A stretch of DNA of 64,000 bases from an uncultured Tenacibaculum sp. (GTDB lineage Bacteria > Bacteroidota > Bacteroidia > Flavobacteriales > Flavobacteriaceae), in contig CANMIL010000001.1 of NCBI GenBank assembly GCA_947497895.1, positions 372,001 to 436,000 of the forward strand, read 5' to 3'. The position numbers were made by a program, and so were the translations under genes. The notes under the pieces were generated by a model, which ran no database searches, had not been told where the DNA came from, and worked only from the letters and a program-made list of their open reading frames with translations. This document shows positions 17,392 to 26,066 of this stretch, piece after piece; position 1 is the first letter of the stretch, and each line of letters starts with the position of its first letter.

Positions 17392-18048
17392 TCAAGCTGT
17401 AGGTGTTTTTTCTTTCCACAAAAACTTTGCAAAATCAAAAACACTTTGTACTGGCGTTAAATCTTTTAAATCAAAACTTGCTTTTACCGACTTCTCTATG
17501 AAAATATCTGTTTTTTCAAAATTTGGTGATTCATCCTCTAACCAAAACTGAAGCGTAAATAACAACTGTAACCATGAGGCTTCGCCCATTCCTTTATCTC
17601 TCAGCTTATTGATTCTTTCATTTTTTAAATCAATTGCGTCTGTAAAAATCTCTCTAGTAGTAAACTCTATGAACTCTTTTCTTAAATTAGACAATAGCTT
17701 TAGTGATTCTAATTTATTCTTGTTTTCTTTCAATCGCTGATAAACATATGATCGATTCGCTGTTAATAATTCAAAGAAAGTATAATAGAAACTTAACAAC
17801 TTGCTTTTCGAATCATACGTTTTATAATCTTCATTATTCAGAAGAAGTTCTAATGTTTTGGTACAGAAAATGGCAAATATCTGCTTTTCCAATACTTCAA
17901 AACTTGAAAAAAACTGATAAAACTCGTTTTCTTCAAATTTGTTTTCTTTTGCAAAAGCATATACTGATTTTGGGGTACCGTTTAACAGCACTTCATTCAT
18001 ATATAATTCAATTATTTTGTCCGAAGTGATACTCTTTTTTGCTGTCAT
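17392..18048 (-). CDS. TetR-like regulator with degenerate N-terminal domain
   Basis: A 218-residue, mainly helical protein. The N-terminal 50 residues (KIIELYMNEVLLNGTPKSVY, AFAKENKFEENEFYQFFSS) resemble a TetR helix-turn-helix with altered recognition helix; the rest is a TetR C-terminal domain for ligand binding and dimerisation. Proteins of this type are usually paired with AarF-kinase genes, as here. It could regulate this operon or have lost DNA binding. Confidence 0.72.
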   Translation of the reverse strand: MTAKKSITSDKIIELYMNEVLLNGTPKSVYAFAKENKFEENEFYQFFSSFEVLEKQIFAIFCTKTLELLLNNEDYKTYDSKSKLLSFYYTFFELLTANRSYVYQRLKENKNKLESLKLLSNLRKEFIEFTTREIFTDAIDLKNERINKLRDKGMGEASWLQLLFTLQFWLEDESPNFEKTDIFIEKSVKASFDLKDLTPVQSVFDFAKFLWKEKTPTA

Positions 18049-18059
18049 TTTTTTAATAT

Positions 18060-18533
18060 TTAATTATTTAAGACAATGTATGTATTGAGACTCGTTGCAA
18101 TAATCATCCATAGCAAATAAGGGACGATGAGCCACGAATATCGCTTAAGTTCTTTTTTAAAGTTGAAAGTAAAGTAAACTATCAACAGAAGTAATAGTGA
18201 AATTACCAATAAACCAAGAGCTGTTTTATGTTGATTGAAAAACACAAAGTTCCATCCAACATTTAATATCCATTGTACTGTGTATAGTAGTAAAAGCTCT
18301 TTGTTTAAAAAGCTTCTTTGAAAGCTCAATTTTGTCATATATCCTGCAAAAAGAACCATAATTGTTGTCCAAGCAGTTCCAAACATCCAGTTTGGTGGCG
18401 ACCATGGTGCTTTTTCTAATGATAAATACCAATCTGTCCTAGGACCATCATTCATTAAAAGAACACCTATATAAAGTGCTAATAAATTTGCGATAAGAAA
18501 TATTACGTATCTAACTACTGGTTTATTCTTCAT
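18060..18533 (-). CDS. tspO: TspO/MBR family membrane protein
   Basis: A 157-residue protein with five hydrophobic helices and the family's signature W-rich regions, KAPWSPPNWMFGTAWTTIM (40s-60s) and QWILNVGWNFVFF. TspO binds porphyrins and related tetrapyrroles and is linked to light and oxygen responses in bacteria. Its start overlaps the lycopene cyclase end by 11 bases, making it part of the carotenoid operon. A GTTAAACAAC sequence lies 20 bases upstream, but inside the cyclase coding region, so it may be chance. Confidence 0.92.
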   Translation of the reverse strand: MKNKPVVRYVIFLIANLLALYIGVLLMNDGPRTDWYLSLEKAPWSPPNWMFGTAWTTIMVLFAGYMTKLSFQRSFLNKELLLLYTVQWILNVGWNFVFFNQHKTALGLLVISLLLLLIVYFTFNFKKELKRYSWLIVPYLLWMIIATSLNTYIVLNN

Positions 18534-19224
18534 AACTTCTATTCTTTAAATAGTTAAACAACAACTGAATAGAAAACAACAAATTAAAAGCGTAAAAAAT
18601 GTCTTCAAATGGTATTGTAAACAATCTAAAACCTAAATTTTCATTGTTATTATACCAAACAACAGGCTCATCTATAAAACTTCCTGTCAAAATTCCATTT
18701 ACAATAAAAAAAGGAATTAATATAACTAGAAAACTAGGATAGTAAACTCTTAACTCTTCTTTATGATACTTCATTGAATACATTAAAAGCACTAAGAAGA
18801 ATATAAAATTTACCGTACTATACCATTTCCCGAAATTCATAAATAACAACCCTCCAACTACAACTAGAAGAATTATCGACACCCATAAGCTAACTTTATC
18901 TGTGAACTTGAAATTAGGAACATAGTATTTCAATACTTCATGTGTAAACAAACATGCATAAGGAATACAAAAGAAGAACATCCATTCCTCTAAAGGCATT
19001 TTAAAAATTAACAAAGAAATATGATACTCTGAATTAAATCCCCATATCCCCGCAGAGGTAAAAAAAGCATCCCATATTAAAAACGGTATTGCTATAGCTA
19101 AAATGCTTAAAAACGCGTACTTAAAGTATTTTATAAAGTGAAATTTCTTCTCGAAAATACTATACAGTAAGGGAATACTTAAACTTCCAAGATTTAAAAT
19201 CAAATACAAATAATTGTTTACCAT
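18523..19224 (-). CDS. crtYcd: Lycopene cyclase, fused CrtYc-CrtYd type
   Basis: A 233-residue protein with about six or seven hydrophobic helices and two copies of the cyclase-domain motif: PLEEWMFFF (near 75) and PFEDIFYAF near the C-terminus. In actinobacteria the two halves are separate peptides CrtYc and CrtYd; a single fused chain is usual in Bacteroidetes. It converts lycopene to beta-carotene in the membrane. The end of crtZ overlaps its start by 7 bases. Confidence 0.92.
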   Translation of the reverse strand: MVNNYLYLILNLGSLSIPLLYSIFEKKFHFIKYFKYAFLSILAIAIPFLIWDAFFTSAGIWGFNSEYHISLLIFKMPLEEWMFFFCIPYACLFTHEVLKYYVPNFKFTDKVSLWVSIILLVVVGGLLFMNFGKWYSTVNFIFFLVLLMYSMKYHKEELRVYYPSFLVILIPFFIVNGILTGSFIDEPVVWYNNNENLGFRLFTIPFEDIFYAFNLLFSIQLLFNYLKNRSYEE

Positions 19225-19670
19225 TTCGCTTTTTTGAAATACTTAAATGGAACAAATAACATTCCAAAACATTCACCATGTTGTTTTCCCATATGCTTGT
19301 GATGTATTTTATGGGCCTTTCGTAAACCTCGTAAATACCTATTTTTTGTATTCTTAAACCAATTAAACCTTCTATGGATTAAAACATCATGAATAATGAA
19401 ATACGCCATACCATATAGCAATATCCCTAATCCAATAAAAAACAAATAATTTAGCTCTGGTCGAATACCAAAATAGAATAACAACATACTCGGTATTGCA
19501 AATACAACGAAAAAAGCATCGTTTTTTTCGAAAACATGTGGATAACCAGGTTGATGGTGATCTTCATGCAAAAACCATCCAAAACCATGCATAACGTACT
19601 TATGAGTGCACCATGTAACTCCTTCCATTATAATAAATGTTCCTAAGGTTATTGCTATAAATAAAATCAT
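19218..19670 (-). CDS. crtZ: Beta-carotene hydroxylase
   Basis: A 150-residue, di-iron membrane hydroxylase of the fatty acid hydroxylase superfamily. Histidine clusters are H23/H28 (CTHKYVMHGF), H35/H38/H39 (HEDHHQPGY), HDVLIHRRF and HKIHHKHMG. It adds 3-hydroxyl groups to the beta-rings, so with crtYcd the expected product is zeaxanthin. It overlaps the unknown gene upstream by 4 bases and crtYcd downstream by 7. Confidence 0.95.
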   Translation of the reverse strand: MILFIAITLGTFIIMEGVTWCTHKYVMHGFGWFLHEDHHQPGYPHVFEKNDAFFVVFAIPSMLLFYFGIRPELNYLFFIGLGILLYGMAYFIIHDVLIHRRFNWFKNTKNRYLRGLRKAHKIHHKHMGKQHGECFGMLFVPFKYFKKAKW

Positions 19671-20104
19671 AGAGATGTATTCTTTTTAATATAAAAATCC
19701 AAATAATCTGAGCTATCTACTTCCTTTAGCTTTTCCGATAAAAACTCTTTATCCATATTTATACTCGATTTATAGTTTAGTATTGCTGGTATATTCTCCT
19801 GAATCACCAATCGTAAATAACGTAAATCTGTATTGTTTGGATTTTCTTTAATTAACTTTTCTAGTTTTTTCTTTCCTTCATTAAAAACAGCTAATTTTTT
19901 CCATGGAAAAAATTTATGTTTCGCTTGTTTCATTTGTAACGAAACCACATAACCTTTTACACTAATTTTATCTGAAGATTTATATTTATTTATAAAAACA
20001 ATTTCTTTTTCCTTTGTATCCGCCATATGATAGTCCATAACATAATTAGGAACGTCATTTAACGTCATGAAAACATAGGTAAAAGCAACTAATAATAGTT
20101 TCAT
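19667..20104 (-). CDS. Unknown exported protein between crtB and crtZ
   Basis: A 145-residue protein I cannot assign. The first 15-18 residues (MKLLLVAFTYVFMTLND) look like a signal peptide; the remainder is charged and helical, with FFPWKKLAVFNEGKKKLEKL and LRYLRLVIQENIP. The gene shares 4 bases with crtZ and follows crtB by 15 bases, so it is locked into the carotenoid operon and may have a support role in carotenoid handling or in the envelope. Confidence 0.7.
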   Translation of the reverse strand: MKLLLVAFTYVFMTLNDVPNYVMDYHMADTKEKEIVFINKYKSSDKISVKGYVVSLQMKQAKHKFFPWKKLAVFNEGKKKLEKLIKENPNNTDLRYLRLVIQENIPAILNYKSSINMDKEFLSEKLKEVDSSDYLDFYIKKNTSL

Positions 20105-20119
20105 AGAGATAGGGCGAAT

Positions 20120-20965
20120 TTACTCTAACAAATTTAACTTATATCTAGCATATCCCCTCATCAAAAGACTAATTTTTAATCCGTTTGATATTCTAACTCT
20201 TGACTCCATAATTTCTGAAGAAGGAACAGATTTTAATTTTCTCAATAAGCGTTTATAATACTTGTAAGCAATATACACTCCGAACTTTGCTTCAACAGGT
20301 AATTTCAATATCCCCTTGTTATATGCATACTCAAAATCTTCCTCTATTTCCTTTATGATAACTTCTTTCGATTCATTATTCAGCTCTCTTAAATTCACAT
20401 TAGGAAAATACGATCTGTTTAGTTCTTCTATATCTTCTTTTAAATCTCTTAAAAAATTCACTTTTTGAAAAGCAGACCCTAAACGCATTGCTGCATCCTT
20501 TAACTCTTGATACTTTTTCTCATCTCCTTTAACAAAAACTCGTAAACACATTAACCCTACCACATCTGCCGAACCATAGATATAGGCATCGTACTCTTCT
20601 TGAGTTTCATATTCTTTTTTTGACAAATCAGCTCTCATACTCTTCAGGAATGCTTGAACTAAATTATCTTCAATATTATACTTTTTCACAGTATGAATGA
20701 ACGAATTCAAAATTGGATTCAAGCTAATACCCTGATGAAGCCCTAAGTAATAATTTTTTTCAAATTGAAACAATAGCGCTTCCTTATCATAATCATGAAA
20801 GGTATCCACTATTTCATCAGCGAACCGAACAAAACCATAGATGTTATAGATAGCAGATCGTATTTCAGGAGCCAACATTCTCGTGGCTAAGGAAAAAGAA
20901 GTACTATACTTTTTTGTTACTAGCTTACTACAGGTATACGAAACTTGATCAAATAGTTCTTTCAT
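20120..20965 (-). CDS. crtB: Phytoene synthase
   Basis: A 281-residue member of the squalene/phytoene synthase family. The two Asp-rich motifs that hold the Mg-diphosphates are present: DEIVDTFHDYD (about 67-77) and LRDLKEDIEELNRSYFP, plus YGSADVVGLMCLRVF. It condenses two geranylgeranyl diphosphates to phytoene. Its ATG overlaps the stop of crtI by one base, the usual arrangement for crtIB in Bacteroidetes. Confidence 0.95.
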   Translation of the reverse strand: MKELFDQVSYTCSKLVTKKYSTSFSLATRMLAPEIRSAIYNIYGFVRFADEIVDTFHDYDKEALLFQFEKNYYLGLHQGISLNPILNSFIHTVKKYNIEDNLVQAFLKSMRADLSKKEYETQEEYDAYIYGSADVVGLMCLRVFVKGDEKKYQELKDAAMRLGSAFQKVNFLRDLKEDIEELNRSYFPNVNLRELNNESKEVIIKEIEEDFEYAYNKGILKLPVEAKFGVYIAYKYYKRLLRKLKSVPSSEIMESRVRISNGLKISLLMRGYARYKLNLLE

Positions 20966-22440
20966 TATTTGCGTGTTTTTAAGATTAGTTCTGAGGCTAC
21001 TTTTCCAGAAATCAAAGATGGAGGCACTCCTGGTCCGGGTACCGTTAATTGCCCTGTAAAGTATAAGTTGTTTACTTTCTTACTCTTTAACTTTGGTCTC
21101 AGAAAAGCTGTTTGGGTTAAAATGTTTGCCAATCCATAAGCATTCCCTTTATACGAGTTATAATCTTTAATGAAATCATTAACACAATAACTCTCTTTAA
21201 ACAGAATACTGTTCCTCACTTTTTGGTTGGTTAGTTTTTCAAGTCTTTCAATTATTATATTGAAGTATTTTTCTCGTAGCTCAGGTGTATCTTCTATCCC
21301 TGGAGCTAATGGTATTAAGAATGTTCCTGCTTCCTTACCTTCTGGGGCAAATGATTCATCTGTCATTGAAGGAAAACTTGCATAAAACAAAGGATTCTCA
21401 GGCCAACTAGGATCATCATATATTGTTACTGCATGCGTATCAAAATCGGCATCAAAAAACAACGTATGATGTTCAACATTCTTAATCTTAGAATCAAACC
21501 CAATATAAAATAATAATGATGAAGGTGCAAATATTTTTTTAGACCAATAACTTTCAGAATACTGTCTAAACTTTTGATCTAAAAGACTTTCTGTATGATG
21601 ATAATCTGCTCCACTAAGTAATAGTGACGTTTCAATTTCTTTATCGTTTACCGTAATGCTTTTTACATTGTTCTTTTGGTCTAAGTTAATTTTACTAACA
21701 TTTGCATCGGTTACAAATTTAACTCCCATTTCTTCGGCCAAACTCACCATACCCTCTATAACTTTATACATACCTCCTTTTGGATGCCAAGTTCCAAGAG
21801 AAAAGTCAGCATAATTCATAAAGTTATAAAAGGCAGGTGTATTACTCGGTTTGGCACCTAAAAAAAGAATGGGGAACTCTAGAATTTGAATTAACTTATT
21901 ACTTTTTATTTTTTTTCTTACTTGTTGTCGTATTGTAGAAAAGAACTGATTTACCCTTACGGCTGTTTTAGGTGTAACTAACTCAAGAGGTGAAACTCCA
22001 GGCTTGTATACCATATCTTTAACAGCAATATCATAATTGTCTTTTGCCGAATTCATGAAATTCATAAGGTGTTTCGAACTTCCTTTCTCTTCCTTTTCAA
22101 AAATCTCACAAATAGCTTCAAGATTATCAGGAATGGTAATACTATCACCTACACCAAAATAAACTTGGTAAGCTGGCGACAACTTTTCCAATTGATAATA
22201 ATCCGATGGTTTTCTACCGAAGTCTGCGAAAAACTTTTCGAAAACATCTGGCATCCAATACCAAGTTGGACCAATGTCGAAGGTAAAACCATTATTTAAA
22301 TATTGCCTTGCTCTTCCGCCTACTGTATTATTTTTTTCATAAACAGTAACATCATATCCATACTTGGCCATATAACAAGCCGCAGATAATGAGGAAAAAC
22401 CAGAACCGATAATTGATATTTTATTTTTTTGTTTAATCAT
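20965..22440 (-). CDS. crtI: Phytoene desaturase
   Basis: A 491-residue FAD enzyme that introduces the double bonds converting phytoene to lycopene. The dinucleotide motif IIGSGFSSLSAACYMAKYGY is at about 10-29, followed by YEKNNTVGGRARQY; the C-terminal signature is LYFTGQLTVPGPGVPPSLIS. It is the first gene of the crt operon and has its own promoter in the 108-base gap after the MerR-type regulator gene. Confidence 0.95.
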   Translation of the reverse strand: MIKQKNKISIIGSGFSSLSAACYMAKYGYDVTVYEKNNTVGGRARQYLNNGFTFDIGPTWYWMPDVFEKFFADFGRKPSDYYQLEKLSPAYQVYFGVGDSITIPDNLEAICEIFEKEEKGSSKHLMNFMNSAKDNYDIAVKDMVYKPGVSPLELVTPKTAVRVNQFFSTIRQQVRKKIKSNKLIQILEFPILFLGAKPSNTPAFYNFMNYADFSLGTWHPKGGMYKVIEGMVSLAEEMGVKFVTDANVSKINLDQKNNVKSITVNDKEIETSLLLSGADYHHTESLLDQKFRQYSESYWSKKIFAPSSLLFYIGFDSKIKNVEHHTLFFDADFDTHAVTIYDDPSWPENPLFYASFPSMTDESFAPEGKEAGTFLIPLAPGIEDTPELREKYFNIIIERLEKLTNQKVRNSILFKESYCVNDFIKDYNSYKGNAYGLANILTQTAFLRPKLKSKKVNNLYFTGQLTVPGPGVPPSLISGKVASELILKTRK

Positions 22441-22451
22441 ACATCTACAAA

Positions 22452-22465
22452 GTTAAACAAAATTA
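22452..22465 (-). promoter_or_regulatory. crtI promoter -7 box overlapping the shared 12-mer
   Basis: Minus-strand 22465-22458 is TAATTTTG, a TAnnTTTG -7 box; the presumed transcript start is about 11 bases before the crtI ATG. GTTAAACAAAAT (22452-22463) overlaps the box, the place where a repressor would block initiation. The same 12-mer forms the inverted repeat of the cryptochrome promoter at 9469-9506. Confidence 0.6.
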
Positions 22466-22548
22466 TAATAGATCTGAAAAAAGCTTCTAAAATTTCTGTT
22501 AATTTTTTCTTTAGATTAATTAAACAGAATAGAAATCAAGATGAAAGT

Positions 22549-23466
22549 TTACATCTGATCAAGAAATTTTATAACCGATGGAAAGGCAGAAATATCAGAT
22601 TCGAAATTACTCAAATCAATAGACATCGCTCTATTTCCAAGACTCACGAATTTATGATTCGTATTTTTAAGCACATTATCTACTTCTTCAAAATATCCTA
22701 ATAACTTATCGTCATATGGTTTCACAGTCATGGAATTAACAAAACACACATCACTCTCACTATCAAAGAAATAAGTTAAGTTATTTAAAGGTAAACTTTG
22801 ACCTAAGTATATTGTATGGTAACCTCTCAAGGCTAACTCATAATTTAAATACAGTAAACCAATTTCATGGATTTCTCCATCGGGTAAAAACAATACAAAC
22901 GTAAGATCTTTATTGTTTGCAGTGTATTCCAGCTTTTCTGTATTCAACTGAATTTTTTGAATAATTAAATTAGAAATAAAATGTTCATGGGCAGGCATTA
23001 AAGTGTCCGTTTGCCATAACATTCCAATATGCTCTAAGAAAGGAACAAAAACATCTTTAAATATTTCACGAAAGGTCTTCTTATGCAATAATTTATTATA
23101 AGTATTATTAAATAAAACCTTATCAAACTGAAACATTGATAACTTAAACGAGTTAATAGCTTCATCACTTGCCGCTAATTTAAATGACAATTCACGTGCT
23201 GTCACTTTAATTTGCTCTGGTGACATATCAGCTATCTTCGAAATTTTATAGTTATGTTTATTCAACAAAACTACGTTCAACAGCTTTGTCAGGCTGTCCG
23301 AAGAATAATATCTAATATTGGTATCTGTACGTTTAGGCTCAAGTAAACGATACCTTTTTTCCCATATTCTTATGGTATGCGCCTTGATACCCGAAATATT
23401 TTCCAGGTCTTTAATCGTGAAGGTCGTCTTAATATTGTTCAATATTTGAGTCTTTTTATTAAACAA
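22549..23466 (-). CDS. MerR-family regulator with B12-binding domain (CarH/LitR-like light sensor)
   Basis: A 305-residue regulator: MerR helix-turn-helix (15-75, TFTIKDLENISGIKAHTIRIWE) followed by helical-bundle and Rossmann B12-binding domains. W151, E161-H162 and H200 in GEIHEIG have the same spacing as W131, E141-H142 and H177 of Thermus CarH, the residues that hold adenosylcobalamin and ligate cobalt (from memory of that protein). CarH represses carotenoid genes in the dark and is released by light. It lies directly upstream of crtI. The start is a TTG at 23466; no ATG is available before the HTH. Confidence 0.85.
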   Translation of the reverse strand: MFNKKTQILNNIKTTFTIKDLENISGIKAHTIRIWEKRYRLLEPKRTDTNIRYYSSDSLTKLLNVVLLNKHNYKISKIADMSPEQIKVTARELSFKLAASDEAINSFKLSMFQFDKVLFNNTYNKLLHKKTFREIFKDVFVPFLEHIGMLWQTDTLMPAHEHFISNLIIQKIQLNTEKLEYTANNKDLTFVLFLPDGEIHEIGLLYLNYELALRGYHTIYLGQSLPLNNLTYFFDSESDVCFVNSMTVKPYDDKLLGYFEEVDNVLKNTNHKFVSLGNRAMSIDLSNFESDISAFPSVIKFLDQM

Positions 23467-23486
23467 AGGTACAATATTTTTTTTAA

Positions 23487-26066
23487 TTACTTTAAAAATA
23501 GTCTTAGTACAATATTCGGTGTAAAGCCGAGAGATAGATTATCTACTGGTCGAACTTTAAATTGAGAATTTTCAGAAATAACTGTATGTCTACGATCGAG
23601 TATGTTGGTTCGATCATAAATATTCAATAAAGAAACTCCAATCCTTCCCTTCCATCTTTTGTATTTATCGAAACTAAAATCATACGATGAAGAAATATCA
23701 ACTCTGTGATAATCTGGTAATCGATATGCATTTAATTCTCCTATAACAACAGCGCCATTTTCCTGAACATTATCAACAACACTATACGGTGTTCCTGTTT
23801 TATACAACCAAGCCAGTGACAAGCTTAAATTACCGAACTTTAAATTATGTGCCCATTGAAAACTATTTGTTATATCAAAATTACTAGGAAAAGGTCTTCC
23901 TTCGTTTGCTCCTTCAAAAGTATATGTTGATTTCGCATAACTGTAATTTATCCAAGAATCGTATTTTCCAAAACTCTTTTTTAATAAAATATCAACACCT
24001 TCAACATCACCTGTTCCCTCCAAAAGGTTTTGCACACTCCCTACAGTACCACGAGTATACGATGAGATACCTAGACTATGTTTTTTATAAAAATCAATAT
24101 CAAAAATGGTTTTATCCGATTTATAAATTGCTCCAAGCGTATATTGATGATTTCTTAAAATTGGTAACTCCTCATTATCTATCAATAACCAAATTTGATC
24201 CTCCAACCCAAAATCGGATGTATGGTTCTCTAAAAGCTGATTTATTACCTGTTGTTTAAACTCATACGAAGTCTTTATATGCCATTTTGGTAAAATTTGT
24301 TGCTCCACATGTAATCTAGGCGCAAAGTAGCCCTTATCGGCTAAGGAGAAGTAATTCGCTCTAAGTCCTAAATTTAAAACTGTTTTATTTTTGTTATTGT
24401 AAGCATAGTTAAAAAACAAGGAATGCGTATTATTATCCTCTGTATCGCCGAGCCTATAAAATATACCATTTCCCAGAGTAGATTGACGTTGAATTTGATA
24501 ACTAATTCTATTATTCACTAATTCGTAACCAGTCAAAAATGAGGTTCTTTCATCTGTTTTAGTTTCAACTGTTGTTTTAAAACCAAAATCTTGAATAAAG
24601 TTTGTTTTTAACGCCTTTTGAGTATAAGGTTCATCATAATTGAACTCTCCTTCATAATTATATGAAAAATCGTACTCCGACGAATATATACTGGTTCTCT
24701 GTACTGTATTATCGCTCCAGTCATGATCCCACTTCAAACGCCATCCAGTATTTCTTATATTTAAGTAATCTCTTGTTATATAAGCATCGTTATTTATCGT
24801 ATTAAAAAAGTAACTCAATTTATTTCGTACTCTTAAATAATTGAATGTTAAAACATCTCTATGAGATAAATCATAGGTAATTTTCCCATTAAAATCGAAA
24901 AAATAGAAGTTATTTTCGTTTTCAAAGGTACTCCCTATAAATGCCTCGTTACTCGCTATAACTGAATTTTGAAAAACTTTTTCTGAAAAATTATTAAAAG
25001 TTGGAGTTTCAAATATGTCCGATAGTGACCTTCGCCCCGATAACACTATTCCCAGCTTTTTTCCTAGAGGAACATTTACAAAAGCATCGAAATGAGTCAT
25101 GTTTACTCCTAAACCTCCTTGTATTTTATTTGGTATTTGTTTTTTTGTTTCTATATCAACTACGCCTGATATGTGATTACCATATTCAGAACTTGTTCCG
25201 CTCTTATATATTTTAACATCACTAATAATATAAGGATTGAATGCCGAAATCATTCCAAATAAATGAGAAGAGTTATACATTTTAATTCCATCGAACAAAA
25301 TTAAATTTTGTTCAGGTGTACCTCCCCTAATAAAAAGATCCGAAGCCGTTTCACTAGCGCTATTAATTCCTGGTAAAAATTGTATGGTTTGAAGTACATC
25401 AGGCTCTGTTAATCCTGAAATGGCGCCAAGTTTTTGTGGTGAAATAACTATTGCCCCATCGGATTGTTTATCAATTCCTCCTGACAAGTAATCGGAAACG
25501 AGCACCTCCTCTAAAACTGTAATTTCTTTCTTTAGAAGAACATCCACGCATTTATTCTTTTCAAAAAAACTACAAGGAATTATTTTAGATTCATATCCCA
25601 CATAGGAAATACTGATAGAATCCGATTCTATAGTATTATTTAAACCGAAAAATCCTCTTGAATTGGAACTGACTCCTCTTTTTAGCCTTTTTACTAGAAC
25701 ATTGGCTCCTTCTATTACTTTTCTATCTTTTTCATCAAAAATATACCCACAAATCTTATAATCGTTCTTCAAATTATATTCAGAAACGATAATATAGCGC
25801 TCCTTTACAATTTCAAACTTTAAAGAAGTTTCTTCTCGCAACTTATTCAAAACAACCGAAATTTCCTTGTTTGAATTATCAGTTTTCACATATTTATTTT
25901 GAATAACTAGATCACTATAAGAAAACTTAACTTTATGAACAGATTCTACTTTTAACAAGTAGTCTCTCAACAAAAAAGTCTTCTTAGAGTTATCCTCCTG
26001 CGCAAATACTTGGTTTACAAATGAGCTAAGAAAATATAATATTAGAACATAAAGTTTAAATTTCAT
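23487..26066 (-). CDS. TonB-dependent outer-membrane receptor with signalling domain
   Basis: An 859-residue receptor: signal peptide (1-22, ending VFAQ), a secretin/TonB short N-terminal (STN) domain at about 27-95 that in FecA-type systems contacts the anti-sigma factor, a carboxypeptidase-regulatory-like beta domain (CGYIFDEKDRKVIEGANVLV), the plug (VLQTIQFLPGINSASETA, SDLFIRGGTPEQNLILFDG) and a 22-strand barrel. The substrate is unknown. It directly follows the FecR gene (adjacent bases), completing an ECF-FecR-receptor set. Confidence 0.92.
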   Translation of the reverse strand: MKFKLYVLILYFLSSFVNQVFAQEDNSKKTFLLRDYLLKVESVHKVKFSYSDLVIQNKYVKTDNSNKEISVVLNKLREETSLKFEIVKERYIIVSEYNLKNDYKICGYIFDEKDRKVIEGANVLVKRLKRGVSSNSRGFFGLNNTIESDSISISYVGYESKIIPCSFFEKNKCVDVLLKKEITVLEEVLVSDYLSGGIDKQSDGAIVISPQKLGAISGLTEPDVLQTIQFLPGINSASETASDLFIRGGTPEQNLILFDGIKMYNSSHLFGMISAFNPYIISDVKIYKSGTSSEYGNHISGVVDIETKKQIPNKIQGGLGVNMTHFDAFVNVPLGKKLGIVLSGRRSLSDIFETPTFNNFSEKVFQNSVIASNEAFIGSTFENENNFYFFDFNGKITYDLSHRDVLTFNYLRVRNKLSYFFNTINNDAYITRDYLNIRNTGWRLKWDHDWSDNTVQRTSIYSSEYDFSYNYEGEFNYDEPYTQKALKTNFIQDFGFKTTVETKTDERTSFLTGYELVNNRISYQIQRQSTLGNGIFYRLGDTEDNNTHSLFFNYAYNNKNKTVLNLGLRANYFSLADKGYFAPRLHVEQQILPKWHIKTSYEFKQQVINQLLENHTSDFGLEDQIWLLIDNEELPILRNHQYTLGAIYKSDKTIFDIDFYKKHSLGISSYTRGTVGSVQNLLEGTGDVEGVDILLKKSFGKYDSWINYSYAKSTYTFEGANEGRPFPSNFDITNSFQWAHNLKFGNLSLSLAWLYKTGTPYSVVDNVQENGAVVIGELNAYRLPDYHRVDISSSYDFSFDKYKRWKGRIGVSLLNIYDRTNILDRRHTVISENSQFKVRPVDNLSLGFTPNIVLRLFLK

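Noticed and set aside
17703-18029. 108-codon plus-strand ORF
   Set aside because: It is antisense to the TetR-like gene and has no recognisable features; other long antisense ORFs (for example 23906-24259 and 6526-6804) are rejected for the same reason.
18551-18561. GTTAAACAAC upstream of tspO as another light operator
   Set aside because: It encodes part of the lycopene cyclase (LLFNYL) and differs in its last bases, so chance is enough.
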